From Vicia villosa (lineage: Eukaryota > Streptophyta > Magnoliopsida > Fabales > Fabaceae), in assembly GCF_029867415.1 (NCBI RefSeq), contig NW_026705222.1, positions 1 through 64,000 on the forward strand: 64,000 nucleotides of DNA, in the 5' to 3' direction. The number at the start of each line of letters is the position of its first letter. Position 1 is the first letter of the stretch. The translations under genes were made by a program, and so were the position numbers. The notes beneath the pieces were generated by a model, which ran no database searches, was not told the DNA's origin, and was given only the letters and a program-made list of their open reading frames with translations. Positions 21,791 through 33,506 of this stretch are shown here, in pieces.

Positions 21791-22421
21791 AAAAAAAACA
21801 TTATTAATTTGAAAAATAAAGAGTGTTATTTGTTTTGAAATTTTATTTCCAAAAACGACTTATGAGGTTTTTATCTTCCTAGTCATACAAAATGGCCCTA
21901 AAATCATGATGGATGGTCCCATGGTCAAGGATAGGGGATGCTAAACAAACCCTAATGTTATCATGCATGGATGAGGGCCTAAGGTCTAAAGACTTATCTT
22001 CACAAGATTAAGTTACATCCTAAGGGAGCGTGACAACAACCTAACAAAAAAAGAGACAAGCAAGGATAAACAACAAGCAAGCTCAAGGAGACACCAAACA
22101 CATGTGTATTCAAGACACAATCAAACATGAGATCTAGCATACAAGGATAAACAATAAGCTCAAACAAAACAATGAGTGTGTGCTCAAGTCACAAACAAAC
22201 TTAAAGTGATGCAAGGATAAACAACATGCACACTCCACTCCAAGTAGTAAGCACCAATATATACTAAAGACACAATACAAGAAGTAGACAATGATAAACT
22301 ACTTGCATACTAAGTGATTAGGCAATAAAGAAACTCATAACATGAATGCATAAGATTTCCATAAGATGTAATGCAGACAGGGCATACTCAAGTAATCTAT
22401 GCAAGTTAAACATGTCATCTA
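21791..22421. other. Spacer left of the Sirevirus-type element
   Basis: No gene. The text is rich in CAAGCAAGGATAAACAACAAGC-like imperfect repetitions. The last five bases, ATCTA, are the target-site duplication of the copia element; the original locus continues at 45709. Confidence 0.6.
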
Positions 22422-23924
22422 TGTAAGTACAAAACTATACTCACCAAGGAGTTTTCGATTCATGGCAAACATTATAAGCGAACAAATACAAAAGCACAAG
22501 TGAATGACTCAAGGAAAAGCAAGTCTTGGCTATCTAAGACACTGTAGGTCGACCTACCATGTGCCCAAGCCAACCTGTAAAGCTTCAGTTACTCAGCATA
22601 TGGTTTTGCATCAGTTAGGTCGACCTAGCTAATCATTAGGTTTACTCAAACTAAAGCAAAGAAAGAAGATTCACTTATGTTTCTGTTAGGTCGACTCACC
22701 CACGCTCCTAGGTCGACCTAAACTGAAGAAAAATCCCAAGAACGTGTTTCAACTGATCTTAGGTCGACCCAAACCCCCAACAGGTCGACCCAACTGGCAA
22801 CAATTAAAACTTGGTTTAATCAGCTCCATTTAGGTCGACCTAATCAATGAAGTAGGTCAACCTATCTCCTCAAAAATTGCCAAAGTTGTATGTTTGCTCT
22901 GCATCAACATACCAGCTCCTATATATATCTTTTTCTATTAATTATTCATTTTCAACACCAACAACTGAAAGATACACAAAGGCTTCTCATCTTCGTTCTT
23001 CTTCTCAACTCCAACACAATTACGCACAATCATTCTTGCGTTGAGAGTGTGCGATCAAGATCGATAACGTCCATGGAACGGAATTGAAGATTTCTAGTGG
23101 GTGAAGATTTGTGGGGTTTTTGGTGAATAAAACCTGCGGATTTTGTCCTCCAAGATTTGTGACTTTTGGGGGTTTTTATCAAGAGACTTCATCAAAGATT
23201 CAGCTGAGTGTGAAGATTGAAGAACAAGGGTTCGAGCAATTCAAAACACTGCAGAAAGGGAATCAAAGTGAAGCTCTTGGAAGACACTTGATCTGGCTCA
23301 AGATAAAGGGGAAAAAGATTCAAAGGATCAGCATATTCGATTTATCGTTATCGCTTTGTTATCTTCTTTGTATAAACTGTTTTCAAACATAATGAAAGAC
23401 ATCCCAATTCCCGTTTGGAATTGGGGGCAGATGTAGTTGTGGTGAGGATGATCGATGAACTGCCTGAACAAATATCGTGTTCTTATCGCTTTTATCTTTT
23501 CATTTACGTTTCGCTTCTTTCTGGTTATAATTGCAAATTGATCAAAGGTTCAAGTTTTAAACTTGTGTGATAAGATTCTGCACAAACATCACAAGTCACA
23601 ACACATTGAATCATAATCAATTTTGACATTATTACCAAGTGTTTGATATATTGCTTCAACCATTATCAAGTCATTGCGAACAAAGTTAATCAAGCAAGTA
23701 GTTAAACGATTAACATTAGCTTGACTGATTGATTCTCTAAGCGGTTTTTTCATCGTTAATTCTTAACTATTTTGTGGTTTAAACACATATCCGATTCTTT
23801 CAATAGTGGTTCGGAATAGACGCGAGTCGATTCCGAAACGCTTTCGCCTAAACTTGAAATAAATCCGAAAATATCTGAGGCATCTATTCACCCCCCTCTA
23901 GATCCTTAAGCCTAGCGTCTAACA
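22422..23924 (+). repeat. 5' LTR of the Sirevirus-type element (1503 bp)
   Basis: It carries about eight copies or near copies of the palindrome AGGTCGACCT between 22545 and 22870. It aligns with the 3' LTR over its whole length, with scattered substitutions and one 50-bp segment (about 23402-23452) that the 3' LTR lacks. The ORFs inside it are not genes. Confidence 0.93.
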
Positions 23925-23926
23925 AG

Positions 23927-23939
23927 TGGCATCAAGAGC
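23927..23939 (+). promoter_or_regulatory. Primer-binding site of the Sirevirus-type element
   Basis: TGGCATCAAGAGC, two bases after the LTR end, resembles the TGGTATCAGAGC site complementary to initiator tRNA-Met used by copia elements. Confidence 0.75.
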
Positions 23940-23979
23940 TCTGGTTTATTCCGTGCTACGTGAAACACTTATTGGAAAG

Positions 23980-25008
23980 ATGGCTTCCGGACCTAAAGGG
24001 GCTCACAATAGAGCTCCAATTTTCAACGGTGAAAACTATGGCTATTGGAAGGATTGTATGTGCGTTCATATCAATGCCATTGATAGGAACATTTGGACAG
24101 CAATTGTTAATGGTCCCTTTCAAATTACCATGACAAATGCAGTTGGTGTTGTTGTCCCTAAACCAGAAAATACTTGGGATGCTGAAGATGAAAAGAGATA
24201 TGGATACGATTGGAAAGCGAGAAACATTCTAATATCAGCTCTAGGAGTTGATGAATACTATCGTGTTTCCCATTGTAGATCCACTAAAGCTATGTGGGAC
24301 ACATTGTAAGTTGCCCATGAGGGCACGGATGATGTCAAACTAGCTAGAATCAATACGTTAACTCAAGAGTTCGAACTCTTTCATATGGAAGATGGTGAAT
24401 CCATCGAAAACATGCAAAAGAGATTGGTGCATCTTAAAAATCGTTTAAATTCTCTTGATAGACCTGTTTCCAATGCAATTGCTACTAACAAAATTTTAAG
24501 ATGTTTAAACAGGGAATGGCAACCCAAGGTTACAGCCATAAAGGAAGCAAATGATCTAAATACCTTAGACATCACCACTCTCTTTGGTAAACTTGAAGAA
24601 CATGAGCAACATCTTAAATGCCTTGACATGCATGAGAAAAGGGCAAAGAAAGATAAGAACATGGGGAAAGAGGTAGAGAAGAAGTCAATAGCTCTAAAGG
24701 CTTCAAGCTCCAAGACCTTAAAGCAAGAGCAAGAGGATAGTGATACTAGTGATGAGGAAGACTCGGATGATGAGGAAATGAGACTGTTTGTGTAAAGATA
24801 CAACAAATACATAAGGAAAAATGGAGCAAAACACTCCAACAAAAGCTTGATCAAATATAAGAAGCAATTCAACAAGTACAAACAAGATGAGAATAACAAA
24901 GGAAAATCCAAAGGTCCTTGTTTCAATTGTGGTAAAGTTGGTCATTACAAACCGGATTGTCCATGCCTTAAGAAGGAGAAAGAAAAGAATCAAAGCAAAG
25001 GTCACAAC
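23980..25008 (+). pseudogene. gag of the Sirevirus-type element, first part
   Basis: It starts MASGPKGAHNRAPIFNGENY, the usual copia gag opening with a YGYWK tryptophan motif. A TAA stop at about 24307 interrupts the capsid domain (after KAMWDTL), and another TAA lies at about 24793 behind an acidic DSDTSDEEDSDDEE stretch. A CCHC zinc knuckle, CFNCGKVGHYKPDC, is at about 24919-24960. The reading frame is then broken by the solo-LTR insertion after GGTCACAAC and resumes in frame at 37924. Gag would package the element RNA. Non-functional here. Confidence 0.85.
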
Positions 25009-25401
25009 TGTAACACCCTTCTAAACCCCACGGAAATTTAAATAAATATATCAGAGTAAAAACATAAACTCAAGGGTGCCACAATTATTTAAAATAAATA
25101 AACCAATCATGGTCAAGTCATGCTTCATTAGGAAACGATTTAGCAAAAACACAAGATCATAGCATGACCGACACGAAAATAGAGTAGTCTCATAAAACTC
25201 TATAACTATCGTCCCCAGTGTTACAAGATCATAGCATGACCGACACGACCCAAAACAACGGATAAACTCTATGAGTCATCCTCACCGAGCACTAATGTCG
25301 CTACTCCTCAAACTGAAAATTGTCAACAAGTAAGAGTGAGTCTCATTCTCAATTAATCAATGTTATGCATTCATAAGCAACAAAACATCATAATATATCA
25401 T

Positions 25402-28218
25402 TGTCATACCCCAAAATTTGCCCTCCTCTTTTCATTTTCAATAACCCAAAGATCAAGGGCTTTCTCAAGTCACTCTGCATTATCATAAATTAGGGTTTGT
25501 TCTTCAGCAAAATAATTTGGATCTCCAAGGCCTCAAATGGATCTCAATGTGTCACATATGTACCAAAACACTTTCATATCTAAAAAATTGAGAGATATAT
25601 GCTTGGTACAAGTTGGTCGATTTTTGGAGAAATAAATGAAACCCTAATTGTTGGATTTTGAACTTTGAGTTTTTGGGCCTATAAGATTGAACTTCTCACA
25701 TGAATACAAGGTCATGGGAGGCCCATTTATCAATTCTTATTTATTTTATGGTTTATTTAATTTATCTTTAAATTTATTCATTTAAATTTAAAATAAATCA
25801 AATTAAATCATGATTAAATATTAAAAGATAATATATTTGATTTTTACAAATCATAATCAATTTCAAGATCAATCCAAGGGCATCCAAATGTGGAAAATAT
25901 GCATAAAATAGCATGGGGTTTAAACTTAGAAAGATTTGATAAAAAAGATCTTTTTCAATTTTCATGTTAATGGATGATGGATTTTTTTTAAAGCTTCCAA
26001 CCCTAATTTGACTCATATATATACTAAGAGGAGGCTGCAAGAGAAGGGGGGGCGAAAATTTTGCCAAGGAGGCTAGGGTTTCAAGTGCAAGAATATTCAA
26101 GAATATGTGAGCTTTGATATCGATTATCCCTAGCAATCTTAAGACTCAAAAACTCATTCTATTCTGTTCCTGATACATTATAGAGTAACCAAGGTAAGTG
26201 GTAGCCCTCAATTAGGTGTATAACTCGTGTGCCATACTTGTCACTTTTGATACATATTTTAAGATTTCGTATTCTGTATATTACTATGCTTTAACATGTT
26301 TAATTGGTGCATATGAGTTCTGAATGATAATGGGAAGAATTTCGAAGCCCTTTAGCAAAGTTCCAGTGGTCGGATCACAAGCTGCCATGGCTAGGGCATA
26401 AGAGACTATGCAATTCGTGTCGACACTTGCAGAGGGATTCGTGAGAAACCAAGTCCATATTTGAACTCAGGGGGAGAATTTAAGTCGATCTGGGCATTCC
26501 TGGAGTTTCGCTAACGTCATTTTGCTGAGTTTTAATTTGTTGCAGGATTGGAAGGTTTACCCGCAGCAAAATCCGTAGCAAAGCTCCCAAAAGAATCCGC
26601 AGGTAGGTCTGTTGAAGAAGATGAACAGTGCAATGGGATAGTGGATTACGCGTGGGACATCCTGTTTGGTTGGTCCACATTCATTGACTCTTCCTTTCCA
26701 CACGTCGCGTGCTGGTTCGCCAGTCAAAGAAGAGACTTTCTCTTTCCCTCCGCGATTGGACGAGAATGGAGACGGAGGGCCCACGCTGGTTGCTTCGTTG
26801 ACCGTGTGCATCATCAGGTTTACTTTATATATATTTATTTTCCAGGTATAGTATTGTGACTAACAAAGCTTGGCTGGCTTGGTTAAAGAAGTGGTGTGCA
26901 ACACATAGGGCTGGGGTTCGAACCCTGGCCAAAACAGTTTATTTTTTTATTAACAATTCCCAGATCCCATGCATGCACCCCATAAAGGGCTTACAATACA
27001 ACCTTGCCTATGCACCATCGGATCTCCTATAAGCCAAATCTAACGCCCAGGGAGAGCACCTCTATCATACACCCTCAAAGGCTGCCACACAGGATTACTG
27101 CCCAGGTTCTTTTAATTCTTTTATTTTTATAAATTTGTTTTATTGTGTATTTTCTATTTTAATTTTAGGATCTCTTTTATAAATTTAATTAAATTTAATA
27201 ACATAATTGAATTAGGATTGAGGTTATAATTAATATTTTCCCAATTATCCCGATTATTCGACTACTTTGATTAAATTGTTTAATTAGCATTAATAATTAT
27301 AAATCATAAAACCCTAGATAGGGCTATCAACATGTTAGGGTTTGCCCGATCCCATTGGCCCTTGGCCAAAAATATTAGGATTTAAATTATTATTCGTTTC
27401 GACTAAATTCATTGGTCGCGATGGTTAATAATCGATTAATTTAATTAATCAAATCCTATAAATATAATTCAAACAAACTTATTTTGCTAAATGGTTTTAA
27501 CCAAATCTATTGGTTACGATGATTAGCATGTCCTCCTTAAAAATTCGTTATTCTTTTTAATCGAATCAATCGATTACGAGGGGTAACGATACAAATTAAT
27601 CATAAAAATATCCTAACTCGTTATTAGTAATAATCAAATCAATTGATTAAAATTGGTAACGATACAACTTCAAATCTGTTAACTATGGCGATTGAATCTA
27701 TTGATCGTTGCGGTTAATAGTGCTAAATCAAATCAGGGTTGTACGCCCAAATCCTAAAACACTTCCCAAACCTTTTCAAACTACTGGTACTAAACTATGG
27801 ATTTTCATCCTTATCAGTTAGACAATTCAAAAACGCTTTTCAAAGCACAAACAACTTCAAACACTTTCAATTCTAATCCTAAGGCGTACAACCCTTTCCC
27901 CGAACTACGTTGACTCTGATTCTCCATAAGGAGATACGTAGGCACTTGGCAACAAGGCGAGTCCCCCTCTTCCAAACTCTAATCATGTTCAAATAATTAG
28001 CCTTTAACTCTATTTACTGTCTGTCATCTTTCTTTATGTTTTGCCATAACCCTTATCTTTGCGATGTTAACCTTTAGGAAAGGGTTGAGGGTGCCTAACA
28101 CCTTCCCTCGACCTGAATATAGTATCTTACCCCGATCTCTATACTGCGTAGGGTTTCCTATTCGCCCTTCAGAATAGGTGGCGACTCTCTGAGTATAATT
28201 TTTAGGCAGGTTGCTACA
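25402..28218 (+). repeat. 5' LTR of the non-autonomous Ogre-like element
   Basis: It starts TGTCATACCCCAAAATTTGC and ends GGTTGCTACA. It contains a CCGCAG-rich block (26560-26612), a tRNA-like segment, and near its 3' end TGGCGACTCT (28179-28188), which echoes the primer-binding site 42 bases downstream. ORFs at 26480-26859 are identical in both LTRs and have no recognisable domain. Confidence 0.95.
26871..26931 (+). other. tRNA-like segment in the 5' LTR (Ogre-like)
   Basis: TGGCTTGGTTAAAG resembles an A box. GGGGTTCGAACCC is a perfect B-box/T-loop sequence within a T-arm-like stem CTGGG...CCTGG, followed by CCA. The D and anticodon arms are not convincing, so it is probably a degenerate tRNA-derived sequence. 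The same block is at 34976-35036 in the other LTR. Confidence 0.5.
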
Positions 28219-28220
28219 GC

Positions 28221-28238
28221 TGGCGACTCTGCTGGGGA
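28221..28238 (+). promoter_or_regulatory. Primer-binding site of the non-autonomous Ogre-like element
   Basis: TGGCGACTCTGCTGGGGA, identical to the site at 876-893 on the other strand. Confidence 0.9.
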
Positions 28239-29122
28239 TAACTTAATTGGTGAATACTATGCTCCTATAGGTTTTAGGTTTTGGCAGGGTTTAGGTTTGG
28301 CAACTTTTTTTTTTTTTAGGGTTTGGCTAACGTGCCTTTTTCAGGGTTTGTAATTATTTTTTATTTTTTATTTTTTTTTAAAATTTACTTATTTATTTAT
28401 TTTTATCTAAAAATATTTAATTGTTTATAATATGTTTATATTTAATTGTTTATGTGAATATATTTATATTTTATTGCCTGTTATATTTTTATATATACTG
28501 TTGAATATTATGTCGTGTTAAAACCCTAAGTGTGGGAGTTAACTTTGAGATCAATAGGGGAGTATGAATCGCCTACGAGTCTCATTGATAACTCCACTCG
28601 GAGTGGGTTGAGTATTCGGAAATGTCCAAAACGAGGCTTGACTTTGTTGAGGACAGGACGGGATACTTGGCTGATCTCTCCGAGAACCTACCCCAAAAAT
28701 TCGAACCTCATGGATAAAATGAGTTGTTCTAAAATCCTAAGAGACAAAAAGTCTCGGAGGTTACGAACGACCCCATGAGACCTTCTAGAACCCCCCTATA
28801 AAAAGGTTGGCTCCCAAGAGCCGCTACGTCGAACCTATGAACTTATGTGATTATGTGCTATATGTATATATATGTGTTGATCATTTTTTTATTTTTATTA
28901 TTTCTTTTTCCATTCATCATACATCAGGGGCATTCTTGCATCATATTTTATTCAAAAAAAAAGAAAGAAAAAAGGATATCATACATATCATGCATGGCAT
29001 ACACATCATTTTCATGACATTAAGAGAAGATTTCTCTTCTATCTCCAGAACAAGGGACCATTGGGAAGGATAACCTAACATCCCGACCATCTTATCAAAC
29101 AAGGTTTCAGCAAAAGAGATCA
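28239..29122 (+). other. Leader of the non-autonomous Ogre-like element
   Basis: T/A-rich untranslated stretch between the primer-binding site and the gag-like ORF. Short ORFs at 28530-28778 and 28807-29073 show no domain. Confidence 0.6.
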
Positions 29123-29569
29123 ATGGATCAGCTGGAACAGAATCAAGCCGCTCTTCGTGAGGAGGTGGATCAACTGAAGGTTAGTATGGAAGAAGTTAAA
29201 GGAGGTATGACTCAGATGCTAGGATTCATGAAGGCCCTCCTGGATAAACAAGAAAAAGCAAAAGAGGTTCAGTCTGGGGATACCCTAGTTCAGGATGAGA
29301 TCCCTAACGACGAAAACCCGCTGCTAGGATTTGTTTCAGGCTTTGGCCCAGCTAAGGATAAATCTCAGGCCCGATCTGTCAGGAGAGCTATTCAGTTCCA
29401 AGAGAAAGGAGAGACCTCCCAAGAAGGATTTGTCCCCACTCCACAAACGAAAGGGACAACCCGCATAGTTCGCATTCCTGCTAGCAATGTCCCTAGGGAT
29501 GATGATTACCTGGATCTACAATACGGAGTGCAAGAGGTGGACAACACAGACCAAACACCTCAGACATAA
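29123..29569 (+). CDS. gag-like N-terminal stub of the Ogre-like element (148 aa)
   Basis: The ORF begins MDQLEQNQAALREEVDQLK, a coiled-coil-forming start of the kind found at the N-terminus of gag in legume Ogre elements (from memory). It continues with a Met/Lys-rich stretch and ends in a polar, acidic tail (DDDYLDLQYGVQEVDN). The capsid domain, zinc knuckle and all of pol are missing. It is unclear whether the stub is translated or has a role; with LTRs this young it has had little time to decay. Confidence 0.6.
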   Translation: MDQLEQNQAALREEVDQLKVSMEEVKGGMTQMLGFMKALLDKQEKAKEVQSGDTLVQDEIPNDENPLLGFVSGFGPAKDKSQARSVRRAIQFQEKGETSQEGFVPTPQTKGTTRIVRIPASNVPRDDDYLDLQYGVQEVDNTDQTPQT

Positions 29570-31070
29570 CAGTCTATCCCTAACTCTGGGGAAGACTCCA
29601 AGGACAGTGAACAAATCATGGTGGCTAGAAGAAGGATTTCTTAGATCATTAGTTTTGTTTTCATTCGCAATTTCTTTCCGTTTGTTTAAACATTAGTCTT
29701 ATGACATATGCTATGTACTTTACAACAATCATTAATGCATTGCTTACGTTTGTCTTGATTCATTCCTAGTGTTCTCACTATATTTAAAACTGTGTTTTTA
29801 CTCGGTTTTCTTCTTTGTGATATTCAACTCTCGATTAAAGTCGTACACCTTTTGAGGGAGAATGACGAAAACGATACCACAATTTCATACACTACGCTTT
29901 CGAACAGACCGTGTTGACGATGTACAGGCATTGTTTCAATTCCTAAATAATGGAGATATAAGGATGTTAATCCCTCGTCAACCCCTTTGAGCCTAAAGAA
30001 GTAAGAGTTTTCCTTCATATAAAATAAAACCTTTCATATATAACCTGGGGTAGGGTAGCTGCTCAGTTAACTTAATTATTCCAAGTTGTTCCTTTGAACA
30101 TAATCACCGATGGTTCTCCATCATCATTAAGTCCGGCAGTCAATGTCCGCAAAGAAAAAGAAAGCAATGCAAGGGCCTGCTAAGTCAAAACCTATTAAGG
30201 AGACTTAGGCAAAATTGGGGCATCCCGCTGACTGTAGTTTTAAAACGAACAGTTCAGGCAAAAGTTAGGGATAACAAAGTCGAAAAGAGGTCATTACATA
30301 CCCTCACAAAAGAAAATATTACAAAAAAGGAGGATGACTGCCTTTGCAGATAAACCTTTGGTTTTTGAACCATCATGAATGTCAACGTCATAATTCCCAA
30401 ATTCTTTTGGAGACTAAATGCATAGTTAACCGAGCATAGGACTGGAGAACACCACGAAGATGGGGATTGGGTACAAATAAATTTTGAGCCTCTATCTTTT
30501 GTTTCTTTAAACCGTGAACCAGGCCACGTTACAACCCTTAAAAGTCCTAACTGAAGCATGGTTAGTTCGAAAGCATACCGTTACCAAAGGTATCCCGACT
30601 CCTTAAGGTCTACTATAACTCTTGAGTTGATATCACTTTCTTACAAAAAAAAACTTCGTTTTACTCAAAAAATGTTTTTAAACTTTCAAGACAGACATAT
30701 GCATTCGCATCTTATGAATTTCATTACAAAGTACACTTGTCTATATAGATTTAAATGTTTAAACATCAGGGAGAACTTGCATGGGGCATGGCTAACGGCT
30801 AAAAATCCTATTGACTGATGAAGTAGCATTAAAAACTCGTCAAAAGAAGAAACATCCCTTACGCATGACTAGGATGGCTAATGTGTACACGGGACATAAC
30901 TCGTCATTATCCCATTTACATGGGGCAATCTAATCAAGATCCATGGAATCTCTCAAGGACGCTGAATAGCCCATGGGGCAAGTCCATCACCTGGGGGCAT
31001 GTTGCAAAGGTCACTCAGTATCAGATGGGGTCAATACCACTCTCACATCCTTTCCAGGAACCTGTATAGG
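29570..31070 (+). other. Non-coding interior of the Ogre-like element
   Basis: No protease, reverse transcriptase or integrase motif in any frame as far as I can read. Small ORFs at 29824-30018, 30254-30559 and 30558-30818 appear fortuitous. It may be the residue of internal deletion of an autonomous parent. Confidence 0.6.
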
Positions 31071-33330
31071 ATATTTCTCAATCTGTCCATATAGTCTTCT
31101 TTAAGACATGTTCAAATACTTCACCCTTTCTAAGAGCTTTTTCAGACAGTCTTTTAAAAGACCCACCTTCTTATCCTTTCTATTTTCTAACCCTTTCAAA
31201 CAGTCTTCTCTAAGACATATTCATTTCCAAGAACCTTTTCTAGGTAGTCTTCTGTAAGACATCTCTTAACTTTTTCAGTTAGTCTTTTAAGACATATTCA
31301 AACTTCTCTTATGCTTTCAAGAACCTTGTCAAACTTTGTTTAAAGTACAGAGTCTTTTCTAAGACAGTTCACCATTCTTTCTAGAGTGATCTTCTTCAAG
31401 ATGTTTTTCCTAAGTTTTGTTTAAAACCCCACACCCCTTTGAGCTTTGTTTAAAGCGCAATCTTATTTAAGACAATTTCCCACTTTCTTTCCAAGGACCT
31501 CTTCAGGTAATCTTATAAAAGACATCATCTCATTCTGAGTACTCAGCAAATCACTGTCCGTCGGGCGCAACCGAAACGCACGACTCACTCTGAAAAGCAT
31601 TTGCTTCACATCCAACACTTACAATCAAAAATCCTATTGACTAGGGGCATTCTTTTTCAAGAATTCAAACACTGGGGCAATACATATTCAGGCAAGACAT
31701 GGTGAAATTCGAGTTCTCTCTAAAGGTCCTTCCTTCAGGTTAAAGGGCACGTCTCCAAATTTCTGATATTCGGGAAGTCACACTAGGAGCATTGTTGCAT
31801 AATTGATCTTCCCACGCCCGTACTATTTACATCCCGCAGTGTGGGATAGGCATACATGCATAATTCTCATTATTTTGAGAATCTCATTACATGACACATG
31901 CATCATGACATTGCATAAAACTAACACTGCCTTTTCAGGTCACTTCATAATCAAGAGGATGTTATCATCACATTACAGCGCCAATATGATCGTATCAACG
32001 ATTCAATCTCAATATATACCAGTCAAATACCTCATTCCAAGTCTTTCTTCAAAGACAATCCAGAAACAACCAAAGATTTTCTTGCCTCTCCAGGTAGTCT
32101 TGTCCAAGACAATTATCCTAACCTTCCCAAGCAGTCTTATTTAAGACATATCCTAACCTTTCTAGGTAGTTTTGTTTAAAACGTCTCATGTCCTCTATAG
32201 GAACCCTTTCTAGGTAGTTTTGTTTAAAACATCTTATGTCCTTTATAGGAACCTTTCTAGGTAGTTTTGTTTAAAACGCCTTATGTCCTTTATAGGAACC
32301 TTTCTAGGTAGTTTTGTTTAAAACGCCTTATGTCCTTTATAGGAACCTTTCTAGGTAGTTTTGTTTAAAACGCCTTATGTCCTTTATAGGAACCTTTCTA
32401 GGTAGTTTTGTTTAAAACGTCTCATGTCCTTTATAGGAACCTTTCTAGGTAGTTTTGTTTAAAACGTTTCATGTCCTTTATAGGAACCTTTCTAGGTAGT
32501 TTTGTTTAAAACGTCTTATGTCCCTTTATAGGAATCTTTCTAGATAGTTTTGTTTAAAACATGCCATATCCTTTATAGGAACCTTTCTAAGTAGTTTTGT
32601 TTAAAACGTATTGTGCCCTTTATAGGAACCTTTATAGGTAGTTTTGTTTAAAACATATCGTTCCCTTTATAGGAATCTTTCTAGATTAGTTTTGTTTAAA
32701 ACATATCGTTCCCTTTATAGGTAGTTTTGTTTAAAACATATCGTTCCCTTTATAGGAATCTTTCTAGATTAGTTTTGTTTAAAACATATCGTTCCCTTTA
32801 TAGGAATCTTTCTAGATTAGTTTTGTTTAAAACATATCGTTCCCTTTATAGGAATCTTTCTAGATAGTTTTGTTTAAAAACATATCGTTCCCTTTATAGG
32901 AATCTTTCTAGATAGTTTTGTTTAAAACGTATCGTTCCCTTTATAGGAACCTCTCTAGGTAAGTCTTGTTTAAGATATTCCGTATCCTATCTAAGAGCCT
33001 TTCCAGGTGAGTCCTGTTTAAGACATACCATAACCTGTCTAGGTAGTCCTGTTCAAGATGTTCCATATCTTTTTAGGAGCCTTTCTAGGTGAGTTTTATT
33101 TAAGACATATCATGCCTTTCTAGGTAGCCTTCTTAAATGCTTATCCATTCTTTTCTAAGACACGCTTAGTTCTTTTAAAGAACTCCTCAGTTAGTCTTCT
33201 CCAAGACATTCTTCCTAAGCATTGTTCAAAGCCTAAGCTTCTTCGCATCAACCTTCGATATACCCTATTTAGGAACCTCTTCAGGTAGTCTTATGTAAGA
33301 CATTATTTCCTCTCTCCTCAAAATACAATC
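31071..33330 (+). repeat. Tandem array (47-bp core unit) before the 3' LTR of the Ogre-like element
   Basis: The core at about 32160-32980 holds some 17 units of AGGTAGTTTTGTTTAAAACR plus TATGTCCTTTATAGGAACCTTTCT, with a period of 47 bp and small length variants. On both sides (31071-32150 and 32980-33330) older, diverged versions of the same theme (TAGTCTTNTTTAAGACAT, CCTTTCTAGG) occur at irregular spacing. Tandem repeats between pol and the 3' LTR are a described trait of Ogre/Tat elements and a proposed source of legume satellites. Confidence 0.9.
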
Positions 33331-33497
33331 AAATGATCCAGGTCTGAAAAGCATACGCTTTAGACAAGTACCCTTCCAGGCAAATAGATGGCATCTATAA
33401 GCCCATCTCCCACATAACTCTTTCCATATGCAAGCAAATTTCAGGGCATTTCAGTGTCCAATCATCTTCTACCTCTTCAGGTTCAAGAAGATTGAAC

Positions 33498-33506
33498 AGG
33501 GGCAGC
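33498..33506 (+). promoter_or_regulatory. Polypurine tract of the Ogre-like element
   Basis: AGGGGCAGC directly before the 3' LTR start (TGTCATACC), the plus-strand priming site. Confidence 0.7.

Noticed and set aside
24381..25005. 181-codon and 95-codon minus-strand ORFs opposite the copia gag
   Set aside because: Antisense to a clear gag with CCHC knuckle; Ser/Leu/Phe-rich composition typical of antisense frames of Lys/Glu-rich proteins.
26480..26859. Pairs of ORFs that are identical at 26480-26859 and 34585-34964
   Set aside because: They recur because both lie in the two LTRs of one element. They contain no domain and overlap on both strands.
31071..33330. Regular repeats reminiscent of a CRISPR array
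   Set aside because: The units are directly tandem, without unique spacers, lie inside a plant LTR element, and there are no cas genes. It is a retrotransposon tandem array.
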